A stretch of 9,938 nucleotides of DNA from JAPHTQ01 sp050295975 (GTDB lineage Bacteria; Pseudomonadota; Gammaproteobacteria; Thiohalomonadales; Thiohalomonadaceae): assembly GCA_050295975.1 (NCBI GenBank), contig JBNKQR010000080.1, positions 1 through 9,938 on the forward strand, in the 5' to 3' direction. The notes under the pieces are model-generated. The model did not search any database. It saw only the letters and a list, made by a program, of their open reading frames with translations, and was not told where the DNA came from. The translations under genes were made by a program, and so were the position numbers. Shown piece by piece: positions 1 through 6,800 of the stretch; the stretch's first letter is position 1, and each line of letters opens with the position of its first letter.

Positions 1-81
1 ATGGAAGAAGGCCTGCGCTTTGCTATCCGTGAAGGCGGCCGCACCGTTGGTGCCGGCGTTGTTGCCAAAATCATCGAATAA
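1..81 (+). CDS. tuf: Elongation factor Tu (EF-Tu), C-terminal fragment
   Basis: This is the 3' end of an EF-Tu gene, open at the left edge. The 26 visible codons read MEEGLRFAIREGGRTVGAGV followed by VAKIIE and a TAA stop. The FAIREGGRTVGAGVV block is the highly conserved end of EF-Tu beta-barrel domain 3. EF-Tu is the cytoplasmic GTPase that delivers aminoacyl-tRNA to the ribosome. The ATG at base 1 is an internal methionine of the protein, not its start; full-length EF-Tu is about 395 residues, so over 90% lies outside the window. The position immediately upstream of tRNA-Trp, secE and nusG matches the tufB-type copy of many gammaproteobacteria. Gammaproteobacteria often carry two near-identical tuf genes, and nothing here distinguishes them except context. 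Confidence 0.96.
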   Translation: MEEGLRFAIREGGRTVGAGVVAKIIE

Positions 82-105
82 GTACCAACTAGGTTGGAAA
101 TTGGC

Positions 106-135
106 ACGTGAGGTGGGGTATGCCCCGTCTCACGT
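106..135 (+). terminator. Stem-loop between tuf and tRNA-Trp (possible weak terminator or processing hairpin)
   Basis: ACGTGAG (106-112), GT and GGGG pair with CCCC, GT and CTCACGT (123-135) around a TATG loop. This makes an unbroken 13-bp stem that includes two G-U wobbles. The sequence after the stem (136-148) is U-rich but interrupted (TGTCGTGTTTATT), so it is not a textbook intrinsic terminator. It begins 24 nt after the tuf stop and ends 13 nt before the tRNA. It could terminate part of the tuf transcription, protect the tuf mRNA 3' end, or mark the tRNA 5' leader for processing. I found no convincing -35/-10 pair in 82-148, so tRNA-secE-nusG may depend on read-through from tuf. Confidence 0.45.
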
Positions 136-148
136 TGTCGTGTTTATT

Positions 149-224
<76 letters not shown>

Positions 225-263
225 TTTAATTGCTGTATAGCGGACTTTAAAGACTTAAGCGGA

Positions 264-611
264 ATGGCAGACAAGATTAAGTTACTAATAGCAGCACTGG
301 CGTTAGCAGGTGCGCTGGCGGCATTCTACATCTTCGGCGAACAGGCCCTGGTGTGGCGTGTGCTGGGATTGTTGCTCGGCGTGGCCGTGGCAGGCTTTAT
401 TGCGGCGCAGAGTAGCGCAGGCCGCAACGCCATCGCCTTCGCTCGTGGTGCAGTTGTCGAAGTGCGCAAAGTCGTGTGGCCCACCCGCAAGGAAACTGTA
501 CAGACAACCGTGATGGTAATGGCAATGGTAGTGCTAGTCGGTATCATCCTCTGGGTGTTTGACTGGTTCCTCGCCATGGGTGTTGAATTCCTGACCGGTC
601 AAGGGAGCTGA
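264..611 (+). CDS. secE: Preprotein translocase subunit SecE
   Basis: SecE is the small essential subunit that clamps SecY in the SecYEG inner-membrane channel. The predicted protein is 115 residues, a little shorter than the ~127 of E. coli. It shows the three-span gammaproteobacterial form: hydrophobic segments at about residues 7-24, 29-48 and 83-108. Between spans 2 and 3 is the conserved amphipathic stretch with VRKVVWPTRKE (residues 67-77), the SecE signature. ATG 264 was chosen because the protein then begins MADKIK; the in-frame extension upstream runs through the tRNA gene and is not coding. The Shine-Dalgarno match is poor: AAGCGGA directly abuts the ATG. The gene ends in tandem TGA TAG stops, and nusG starts 5 nt after the first. 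The AAGGGAG that serves nusG lies inside the end of secE. Confidence 0.96.
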   Translation: MADKIKLLIAALALAGALAAFYIFGEQALVWRVLGLLLGVAVAGFIAAQSSAGRNAIAFARGAVVEVRKVVWPTRKETVQTTVMVMAMVVLVGIILWVFDWFLAMGVEFLTGQGS

Positions 612-616
612 TAGCA

Positions 617-1150
617 ATGGCGCTTCGCTGGTACGTAGTGCATGCCTACTCTGGTTTTGAAAATCAGGTAAAACGCTCCCTGGAGGAGCGGGTTAACCGC
701 AGTGGTCTGCAGGAAAAATTTGGTGAGATCCTGGTGCCGACCGAAGAAGTGGTCGAGATGCGCGAGGGTCAAAAACGCAAAAGTGACCGTAAATTCTTCC
801 CCGGCTATGTGCTGGTGCAGATGGATATGGACGATGAGACCTGGCACCTGGTTAAAGATGTGCCGCGAGTAATGGGTTTCATCGGCGGTACTTCTGACCG
901 TCCTGCACCAATCTCCGAGAAGGAGGCGATGCAGATCCTGGATCGAGTACAGGAGGGCGCGGAGAAGCCGCGGCCGAAAGTACTGTTCGAACCGGGTGAG
1001 GTGGTACGCATTACCGACGGTCCGTTTAATGATTTCAACGGTGTGGTTGAAGAAGTCGATTATGAGAAGAGCCGTATGCGTGTCGCGGTACTCATTTTCG
1101 GTCGCTCCACTCCGGTCGATCTGGAATTCGGTCAGGTCGAAAAAGGTTAA
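617..1150 (+). CDS. nusG: Transcription termination/antitermination factor NusG
   Basis: NusG binds the RNA polymerase clamp, increases processivity, and couples elongation to Rho or to the leading ribosome (via S10). The protein has 177 residues, close to the 181 of E. coli. The NGN domain occupies about residues 4-115, with RWYVVHAYSGFE at 4-15, the KFFPGYVLVQM stretch at 59-69, and VPRVMGFIGGTSDRPAPIS at 82-100. The C-terminal KOW domain spans about 124-177 and includes GEVVRITDGPFNDFNG at 127-142. The start is supported by AAGGGAG at 601-607, 9 nt upstream of the ATG. The 5-nt gap to secE suggests translational coupling. No truncation or domain insertion is seen; this is a regular NusG rather than a RfaH-like paralogue, given the KOW conservation and genomic position. 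Confidence 0.98.
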   Translation: MALRWYVVHAYSGFENQVKRSLEERVNRSGLQEKFGEILVPTEEVVEMREGQKRKSDRKFFPGYVLVQMDMDDETWHLVKDVPRVMGFIGGTSDRPAPISEKEAMQILDRVQEGAEKPRPKVLFEPGEVVRITDGPFNDFNGVVEEVDYEKSRMRVAVLIFGRSTPVDLEFGQVEKG

Positions 1151-1162
1151 GTACTTCAGCAC

Positions 1163-1239
1163 TGTGGGCATATTCCGGGCCCGTGGTGTTTTTGTCGTTT
1201 CCGGAAAACAAGGGGAGCCGCAAGGCGTTTGCACCCACA
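1163..1239 (+). promoter_or_regulatory. Candidate L1-binding autoregulatory leader upstream of rplK-rplA
   Basis: The 103-bp nusG-rplK gap can fold into a long-range structure. TGTGGG (1163-1168) pairs with CCCACA (1234-1239). Inside, TTCCGG (1173-1178) pairs with CCGGAA (1201-1206), and GCC/GGC (1217-1219/1224-1226) closes a GCAA tetraloop. Immediately downstream are AGAGG and the rplK ATG. In E. coli, L1 represses rplK-rplA by binding the leader at a site resembling its 23S rRNA target. The leader here contains GGAGCC (1214-1219), a string that also occurs in the L1-stalk region of E. coli 23S rRNA as I remember it. The stems are seen directly; L1 binding is inference from position and this short match. 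TTTCCGGAAA (1198-1207) and CGGGCCCG (1176-1183) are self-complementary and could form competing folds. Confidence 0.5.
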
Positions 1240-1253
1240 AGAGGTAGTTGAAA

Positions 1254-1685
1254 ATGGCTAAAAAAATCGACGCTTATATCAAGCTGCAGGTGCCTGCTGG
1301 TCAGGCCAACCCGAGTCCGCCTGTTGGTCCGGCTCTGGGTCAACGCGGTGTCAATATCATGGAATTCTGCAAGGCCTTCAATGCCCAAACTCAGGGTATG
1401 GAGCAGGGCATGCCGATCCCGGTAGTGATCACTGTTTATAGTGACCGCAGCTTCACATTTATTTCCAAAACCCCTCCCGCTTCGATTCTGCTGAAGAAAG
1501 CGGCAGGTATCAAATCCGGCTCTGGTGTGCCCAACCAGAACAAGGTTGGCAAGGTAAACCGCGCCCAGCTGGAAGAGATCGCAACGACTAAAATGCCCGA
1601 CCTGACTGCAGCCGACATGGACGCCGCTGTGCGCACCATCGCCGGTACCGCTCGCAGCATGGGTATTGACGTGGAGGGAGTGTAA
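1254..1685 (+). CDS. rplK: 50S ribosomal protein L11
   Basis: L11 binds the GTPase-associated centre of 23S rRNA (helices 43-44), contacts elongation factors, and is needed for RelA's stringent response. The protein has 143 residues (E. coli 142). The N-terminal domain (about 1-70) has the proline-rich NPSPPVGPALGQRGVNIMEF at 19-38, including the proline region associated with thiopeptide and factor interaction. The C-terminal rRNA-binding domain (about 75-143) carries TPPASILLKKAAGIKSGSG. ATG 1254 follows AGAGG (1240-1244) at good spacing. An in-frame TTG two codons upstream (1248) is less likely because the protein family begins MAKK. The gene is separated from rplA by only 3 nt, so the pair is probably co-translated and regulated from the leader upstream. 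Confidence 0.98.
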   Translation: MAKKIDAYIKLQVPAGQANPSPPVGPALGQRGVNIMEFCKAFNAQTQGMEQGMPIPVVITVYSDRSFTFISKTPPASILLKKAAGIKSGSGVPNQNKVGKVNRAQLEEIATTKMPDLTAADMDAAVRTIAGTARSMGIDVEGV

Positions 1686-1688
1686 GTC

Positions 1689-2387
1689 ATGGCTAAGTTA
1701 TCAAAGCGCACTAAGGTATTCAGCGAGAAGCTGGTACACGGCAAGCTCTATCCGATCGATGAGGCGTTGGGCCTGCTGAAAGAGATGCCGGCCGCTAAAT
1801 TTGTCGAGTCGGTTGATGTCAGCGTCAACCTCGGTGTTGACCCGCGTAAATCCGACCAGGTTGTACGTGGTGCTACTGTACTGCCTAACGGCACAGGTAA
1901 GACCGTACGCGTAGCCGTGTTCACACAGGGCGCCAACGCTGAAGCTGCCAAAGAGGCCGGAGCCGACATCATCGGTATGGACGATCTGGCGGAAGAAGTG
2001 AAGAAAGGCAACATGGATTTCGACGTAGTGATCGCCAGCCCCGACGCAATGCGTGTTGTCGGCACCCTGGGTCAGATCCTCGGTCCCCGTGGTTTGATGC
2101 CAAACCCTAAGGTTGGCACCGTAACTCCGGATGTGGCCACTGCGGTGAAAAACGCCAAGGCTGGTCAGGTGCGCTACCGTACTGACAAGGCAGGCATCAT
2201 TCATTGCTCTATCGGCAAGGTCGATTTTGAAGTCAGCAAGCTGCAGGAAAACCTGCAAGCACTGCTGGCGGATCTGCAAAAGGCCAAGCCGAGTAGTGCC
2301 AAGGGTGTGTATCTGAAGAAGATCTCGGTCTCTACTACCATGGGACCGGGTGTAATTGTCGATCAGGCAACTCTCACACTCGCATAA
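1689..2387 (+). CDS. rplA: 50S ribosomal protein L1
   Basis: L1 forms the mobile L1 stalk that guides deacylated tRNA out of the E site, and it is the translational repressor of the L11 operon in enteric bacteria. The protein has 232 residues (E. coli 234). The family signature lies at residues 125-144 (GTLGQILGPRGLMPNPKVGT). Domain II of the two-domain L1 fold falls roughly within residues 70-160, between the N- and C-terminal parts of domain I. The start is MAKLSKR, preceded by a strong GGAGGGAG (1673-1680) inside the end of rplK, 8 nt before the ATG. The rplK stop and rplA start are 3 nt apart. The gene is followed after 6 nt by a strong stem-loop. Confidence 0.98.
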   Translation: MAKLSKRTKVFSEKLVHGKLYPIDEALGLLKEMPAAKFVESVDVSVNLGVDPRKSDQVVRGATVLPNGTGKTVRVAVFTQGANAEAAKEAGADIIGMDDLAEEVKKGNMDFDVVIASPDAMRVVGTLGQILGPRGLMPNPKVGTVTPDVATAVKNAKAGQVRYRTDKAGIIHCSIGKVDFEVSKLQENLQALLADLQKAKPSSAKGVYLKKISVSTTMGPGVIVDQATLTLA

Positions 2388-2393
2388 AGAATT

Positions 2394-2420
2394 ATTTGGT
2401 CGGTGTTTCACCGACCGAAT
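2394..2420 (+). other. Strong stem-loop just after rplA
   Basis: ATTTGGTCGGTG (2394-2405) pairs with CACCGACCGAAT (2409-2420) around a TTT loop. The stem is 12 bp with one G-U pair, and the 8-bp GC-rich core is perfect. The next bases are ACGGCC, so there is no U-tract and intrinsic termination is unlikely. Its position 6 nt after the rplA stop suggests a 3'-end stabiliser or processing/pausing hairpin that separates rplKA from rplJL mRNA. The same hairpin on the - strand also lacks a T-run. Confidence 0.5.
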
Positions 2421-2428
2421 ACGGCCAA

Positions 2429-2610
2429 CCGGCCTTGTGCCGGAGACGTCGAAGACCGCAGGTGCCCCTCGGGGCTTAATCGTCGCAAGACTGCCCGCGC
2501 AGACGGTGTTCACCCAAAGGGATTCTCCTGCGGGCCACCGTTAAGGTGGGGATGTCATTGTGGCATCCCTTAATCGAGAAGGTGGTGTGACAGCATTATC
2601 GTTACACACA
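2429..2610 (+). promoter_or_regulatory. Candidate L10 leader (autoregulation of rplJ-rplL)
   Basis: This is most of the 242-bp rplA-rplJ gap and it is densely structured. Helices that can be read directly are CCGGC/GCCGG (2429-2433/2439-2443), GCCC/GGGC with a CTCG loop (2464-2475), GCCCGC/GCGGGC (2493-2498/2530-2535), ACGGTG/CACCGT (2503-2508/2536-2541), GGGATG/CATCCC (2549-2554/2564-2569), and GTGTGAC/GTTACAC with one G-U (2585-2591/2601-2607). CCACC/GGTGG (2535-2539/2545-2549) competes with two of these. In E. coli the L10-(L7/L12) complex binds the rplJ leader well upstream of the start codon and represses translation. The position, length and the CTCCTGCG and GACGGTG blocks resemble that leader as I remember it. 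The pairings are seen; the protein binding is inferred. I could not identify a convincing promoter here, although E. coli has one in this interval. Confidence 0.6.
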
Positions 2611-2614
2611 ACGC

Positions 2615-2623
2615 AGGAGGTGA
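2615..2623 (+). promoter_or_regulatory. Strong ribosome binding site for rplJ
   Basis: AGGAGGTGA is a full 9-base complement to the 3' end of 16S rRNA. It ends 6 nt before the GTG start at 2630. It decides the GTG start of rplJ and probably compensates for the weaker initiation codon. It lies just after the last leader hairpin (2585-2607). Confidence 0.85.
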
Positions 2624-2629
2624 TTTCGC

Positions 2630-3160
2630 GTGGCTCTCAATCTTGAACAGAAGAAGTCCATCGTAGCTGAAGTCGCCGAAGTTGCAGCAAGTGCTCACTC
2701 CGTGATTGGTGCGGAGTACAACGGCCTGACTGCTGCGCAGATGACCGAATTACGTGCCAAGGCGCGTGATGGTGGTGTTTATCTGCGAGTGGTTAAAAAC
2801 ACGCTGGCCCGTCGTGCAGTCGAAGGTACTGACTTCGCCTGTATGCAGGAAGGCATGATTGGTCCGTTGGTACTGGCGTTTTCTATGGAAGACCCCGGTG
2901 CAGCAGCCAGAGTGATGAAAGACTTTGCTAAGGACAACAAAGCTCTGGAAGTAAAACTGGTTTCCATTGGCGGCCAACTGCTGGGTGCAGGCGATCTTGA
3001 ACGCCTTGCCAGCCTGCCGACCAAAGACCAGGCGATTAGCATGCTGATGGCACTGATGAAGGCACCGGTCGAGAAACTGGCCCGTACCATCAATGAAGTG
3101 CCCGGCAAGTTGGTTCGCACAGTTGCTGCAGTTCGCGATCAGAAGCAGGGTGCCGCATAA
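2630..3160 (+). CDS. rplJ: 50S ribosomal protein L10
   Basis: L10 anchors the L7/L12 dimers to the ribosomal stalk base and, in complex with L12, represses its own operon. The protein has 176 residues, longer than the 165 of E. coli, with an extended C-terminal tail. The N-terminal rRNA-binding domain (about 1-130) shows MALNLEQKK at the start and the family signature RVVKNTLARRA at 53-63. The C-terminal part (about 135-176) is the helical spine that carries the L12 dimers; it contains two hydrophobic heptad-like stretches around AISMLMALMKAPVEKLARTI. The start codon is GTG, fixed by the near-perfect Shine-Dalgarno and by the conserved MALNL N-terminus. It is followed by rplL after 57 bp. Confidence 0.97.
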   Translation: MALNLEQKKSIVAEVAEVAASAHSVIGAEYNGLTAAQMTELRAKARDGGVYLRVVKNTLARRAVEGTDFACMQEGMIGPLVLAFSMEDPGAAARVMKDFAKDNKALEVKLVSIGGQLLGAGDLERLASLPTKDQAISMLMALMKAPVEKLARTINEVPGKLVRTVAAVRDQKQGAA

Positions 3161-3217
3161 CGGTATTCACTGCGATTTGACAGACAATTTATTGCTTATT
3201 TTTAGGAGTATTGAACA

Positions 3218-3595
3218 ATGGCCGTATCAAAAGATGACATTCTAGAAACTATCGCCAACATGTCCGTAATGGACGTAGTTGAGCTGATCTCTGCTATGGA
3301 AGAGAAGTTCGGCGTATCTGCCGCTGCTGCTGTTGCTGCTGCGCCGGCTGCTGCTGCTGGTGGTGGTGAAGCCGCTGCTGAGAAAGACGAGTTTGACGTA
3401 GTTATGACCAGCTTCGGTGACAACAAAGTTGCCGTAATCAAGGCTGTTCGCGCTATTACCGGTCTTGGCCTGAAAGAAGCCAAGGACATGGTAGAAGGCG
3501 CACCTTCCACCATTAAGGAAGGCGCTGCTAAGGCAGAAGCTGAAGATCTGAAGAAGCAGCTGGAAGAAGCCGGCGCTCAAGTAGAGCTGAAGTAA
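3218..3595 (+). CDS. rplL: 50S ribosomal protein L7/L12
   Basis: L7/L12 is the multicopy stalk protein that recruits and stimulates translational GTPases. The protein has 125 residues (E. coli 121). The N-terminal dimerisation/L10-binding domain (about 1-33) ends in the very conserved MSVMDVVELISAMEEKFGVS. A flexible hinge rich in Ala and Gly follows (35-54). The C-terminal factor-binding domain (about 57-125) has NKVAVIKAVR (69-78) and TGLGLKEAKDMVE (81-93), which form the helix 4-5 surface contacted by EF-G and EF-Tu. The ATG is preceded by TAGGAG (3203-3208) at 9-nt spacing. The separate strong binding site fits the need for four or more copies of L12 per L10. Transcription continues towards rpoB through an attenuator. 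Confidence 0.98.
   Translation: MAVSKDDILETIANMSVMDVVELISAMEEKFGVSAAAAVAAAPAAAAGGGEAAAEKDEFDVVMTSFGDNKVAVIKAVRAITGLGLKEAKDMVEGAPSTIKEGAAKAEAEDLKKQLEEAGAQVELK
3320..3379 (+). repeat. GCT/GGT-rich low-complexity tract encoding the L7/L12 hinge
   Basis: Codons 35-54 of rplL are almost all GCT, with a GGT GGT GGT run near the end. They encode AAAAVAAAPAAAAGGGEAAA. The hinge of L7/L12 is known to tolerate length variation. The near-uniform use of GCT makes this a short triplet repeat that could expand or contract in frame. Confidence 0.6.
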
Positions 3596-3620
3596 CTGCT
3601 GGTAATCTATGCCACTCCAG

Positions 3621-3655
3621 GTCAGGCAAGTCCTGACAACCGGGCCGGATGCCCG
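3621..3655 (+). other. Two tandem small hairpins after rplL
   Basis: GTCAGG/CCTGAC (3621-3626/3632-3637, loop CAAGT) is followed by CGGGC/GCCCG (3641-3645/3651-3655, loop CGGAT). The stems are 6 and 5 bp and perfect. Neither has a following U-tract, so they are not terminators by themselves. They lie 25-60 nt after the rplL stop, upstream of the attenuator. They may stabilise the abundant rplJL mRNA 3' end or help fold the attenuator region. Confidence 0.5.
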
Positions 3656-3697
3656 AACAAGTGACACTAGGGATGGTGTGGGTGTGCGGGGAAACTC

Positions 3698-3729
3698 GGC
3701 TGGTGACGTTGTTAGTCACCGGCCTTTTT
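3698..3729 (+). terminator. Intrinsic terminator/attenuator between rplL and rpoB
   Basis: GGCTGGTGAC (3698-3707) pairs with GTCACCGGCC (3715-3724) with a single G-U pair, around the loop GTTGTTA. TTTTT follows directly (3725-3729). This is a canonical Rho-independent terminator placed between ribosomal protein and polymerase genes. In E. coli an attenuator at this position lets only a fraction (around one fifth) of transcripts continue into rpoBC. The same role is inferred here because rpoB has no other obvious promoter. Confidence 0.88.
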
Positions 3730-3753
3730 CCGCTTGAATAGCCCACGACCGTA

Positions 3754-3809
3754 TCCAAGTACCAATGGCGACATGTGCAGGATGGATTCGCACCCCGCGG
3801 TTGGTTGGA
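3754..3809 (+). other. Extended hairpin upstream of rpoB, possible RNase III-type processing site
   Basis: TCCAA, a GTA bulge and CCAA (3754-3765) pair with TTGGTTGGA (3801-3809). Inside, GCG/CGC (3768-3770/3796-3798) and GTGC/GCAC (3775-3778/3790-3793) can stack towards an 11-nt loop. E. coli has an RNase III-cleaved hairpin at the equivalent position, downstream of the attenuator and before rpoB. The helices here are short and interrupted, so the processing role is a guess from position. The hairpin ends 15 nt before the rpoB Shine-Dalgarno sequence. Confidence 0.35.
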
Positions 3810-3835
3810 AAGAATTGTTAAGCTGAGGAACTCTG

Positions 3836-6800
3836 ATGGCCTACTCATTCACTGAGAAAAAACGTATCCGTAAGGACTTCGGCAAGCGTCCCAGTATTCT
3901 TGATGTCCCATACCTGCTCTCCATGCAGATCGACTCCTATCGTAAATTTTTGCGAGTGGGCGCGTCTGAGGGCAGCCGAGAGGAATCAGGATTACACGCC
4001 GCCTTCCAGTCGGTATTCCCCATTGTCAGTTACTCTGGTAACGCGGCGCTGGAATACGTCGGCTATCGCCTCGGTAACCCTATTTTTGACGTCAAGGAGT
4101 GCCAGCTGCGTGGCATGACCTACGCTGCTCCGCTGCGGGTCAAATTGCGCCTGGTTATCTACGACAAAGAGTCTGCCACCCAGGCCGTTAAAGATGTACG
4201 TGAGCAGGAAGTCTACATGGGCGAAATGCCCCTGATGACCGACAACGGTACCTTTGTTATCAACGGCACCGAGCGCGTCATCGTCTCCCAGCTGCATCGT
4301 TCCCCCGGCGTGTTCTTTGAGCACGACAAGGGCAAGACCCACTCTTCAGGCAAGCTGCTATTTAGCGCCCGGGTTATCCCTTACCGTGGTTCATGGCTCG
4401 ACTTTGAGTTCGATCCAAAAGACGCGCTGTTCGTACGTATTGACCGTCGCCGCAAACTGCCAGCAACCGTGCTGCTGCGTGCCCTTGAATTCAACAGCCA
4501 GCAAATCCTTGAGCTGTTTTTTGAGCGTGACAGTTACAAACTGAGCGACAAGGGTGTCACCCTGACTCTGGTTCCTGAGCGTCTGCGTGGCGAAACCGCC
4601 ATGGCCGACATCGAGATCAAGGGCAAGGTGCTGGTCGAGAAAGAGCGTCGCATTACTGCACGCCACATTCGTGAGCTGGAAAAGGCCGGTGTGAAAAGCC
4701 TGGCTCTGCCACTCGAGGCGGTTTACGGCAAGGTGCTGGCCCATGACATCGTCGATCAGGATAGTGGTGAGATCATCGCCAATGCCAACGACGAGTTGAA
4801 CGAAGAGTTGCTGGCCAAGATGCTGGCCAACAAGGTCACCGCCTTTGAGACCATCTTTACCAACGATCTCGATCACGGTCCTTACATCTCAGATACCCTG
4901 CGTATCGATTCCACCAACACCCCGCTAGAGGCGTTGGTCGAGATCTACCGCATGATGCGTCCTGGCGAGCCGCCGACAAAGGATGCCGCAGAGAACCTGT
5001 TTAACAACCTGTTCTTCGCCCCTGAGCGTTACGATCTCTCAGCGGTTGGTCGGATGAAATTCAACCGTCGCGTTGGCCGTAAAGAGGTCGAAGGCGAAGG
5101 TACGCTGTCTAAGGAAGACATCACCGACGTAATGAAGGTGCTGATCGATATCCGTAACGGCAACGGCGTGGTTGACGATATCGACCACCTTGGTAACCGA
5201 CGTGTACGTTCTGTCGGTGAGATGGCCGAGAATCAGTTCCGCGTTGGTCTGGTGCGCGTCGAGCGTGCGGTCAAGGAGCGTCTCTCTCTGGCCGAGTCCG
5301 AGAACCTGATGCCGCAGGAACTGATCAACGCCAAGCCAGTTTCCGCTGCGATTAAGGAGTTCTTCGGTTCCTCGCAGCTGTCCCAGTTTATGGACCAGAA
5401 CAATCCGCTCTCTGAGGTCACTCACAAGCGTCGTATCTCCGCGCTGGGCCCAGGCGGTCTGACCCGTGAGCGTGCTGGCTTCGAAGTACGTGACGTACAC
5501 CCGACCCACTATGGTCGCGTCTGTCCAATCGAGACCCCTGAGGGTCCGAACATCGGTCTGATCAACTCGCTGGCTGTCTATGCCCGTGCCAACGACTACG
5601 GCTTCCTCGAGAGTCCGTACCGTAAGGTAGTGAAGGGCAAGATCACCGAAGAGATCGTCTATCTCTCCGCGATCGACGAAGGCGAGTATGTGATCGCCCA
5701 GGCCAACGTTAACGTTAACGCCAAAGGCGAACTGCAGGACGACCTGGTTTCCTGTCGTCACCTCAATGAATTTACCCTGGCGCCACGCGACAAGGTCGAC
5801 TTCGTTGATGTTTCTGCACGCCAGATAGTATCTGTTGCGGCCTCATTGATTCCGTTCCTTGAGCACGACGATGCGAACCGCGCCCTGATGGGTTCCAACA
5901 TGCAACGCCAGGCGGTTCCTACCCTGCGTTCTGACAAGCCGCTGGTCGGTACTGGTATGGAGCGCACCGTGGCAATGGACTCCGGTGTCTGTGTTAAGGC
6001 GCTGCGTGGTGGTGTAGTCGACTCCGTCGATGCGGCGCGTATTGTCGTTCGCGTTAACGACGACGAGACCGAAGCTGGTGAATCCGGTGTCGACATCTAC
6101 AACCTGACCAAATACACACGTTCCAATCAGAACACCTGCATCAACCAGACTCCGCTGGTTAAGTTGGGCGATGTCATCGCTCGCGGTGATGCCCTGGCTG
6201 ACGGCTCCTCCACCGATATGGGTGAGCTGGCACTGGGTCAGAACATGCTGGTCGCGTTCATGCCCTGGAACGGTTACAACTTTGAGGACTCAATCCTCAT
6301 CTCCGAGCGGGTGGTACAGGAAGATCGCTTCACCACCATCCACATCGAAGAGATGACCTGTGTTGCTCGTGACACCAAACTGGGGCCGGAGGAGATCTCC
6401 GCCGATATCCCCAACGTCGGTGAGAGTGCGCTGGCCAAGCTGGACGAGTCCGGCATCGTACACATCGGCGCCGAGGTTAAGCCCGGCGACATCCTGGTCG
6501 GTAAGGTGACTCCGAAAGGTGAAACCCAGCTGACCCCGGAAGAGAAACTGCTGCGTGCGATCTTCGGCGAGAAGGCCTCCGACGTGAAGGACACCTCACT
6601 GCGTGTCTCTTCCGGTATGAACGGTACCGTAATCGGCGTCCAGGTCTTCACTCGTGATGGTCTGGAGAAAGACGCCCGTGCCAAACAGATCGAGAACGAT
6701 GAGCTGAACAAAGTACGTAAGGACCTTAAGGACCAGCAACGCATCATGGAAGACGATGCCTTCAGCCGTGTCGAAAAGATGTTGATTGGCAAGGTCGCCG

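Noticed and set aside
1701..2513. 270-residue - strand ORF opposite rplA and the rplJ leader
   Set aside because: It is a shadow of rplA. It also crosses a structured leader, and its product shows no recognisable domain.
2356..2544. Small + strand ORF in the rplA-rplJ gap
   Set aside because: It begins inside rplA and reads through hairpins of the leader; no Shine-Dalgarno or family resemblance.
3177..3206. Perfect TTGACA (3177-3182) upstream of rplL as a promoter
   Set aside because: At 16-18 bp spacing there is no reasonable -10 hexamer; the nearest AT-rich match (TATTTT) is only 14 bp away and overlaps the Shine-Dalgarno region.
3734..3762. TTGAAT with TATCCA as a promoter for rpoB after the attenuator
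   Set aside because: The spacing is about 12 bp, too short for sigma70, and both boxes are weak.
5704..5720. AACGTTAACGTTAACG palindromic repeat
   Set aside because: It lies inside rpoB and is explained by the coded Asn-Val-Asn-Val-Asn sequence.
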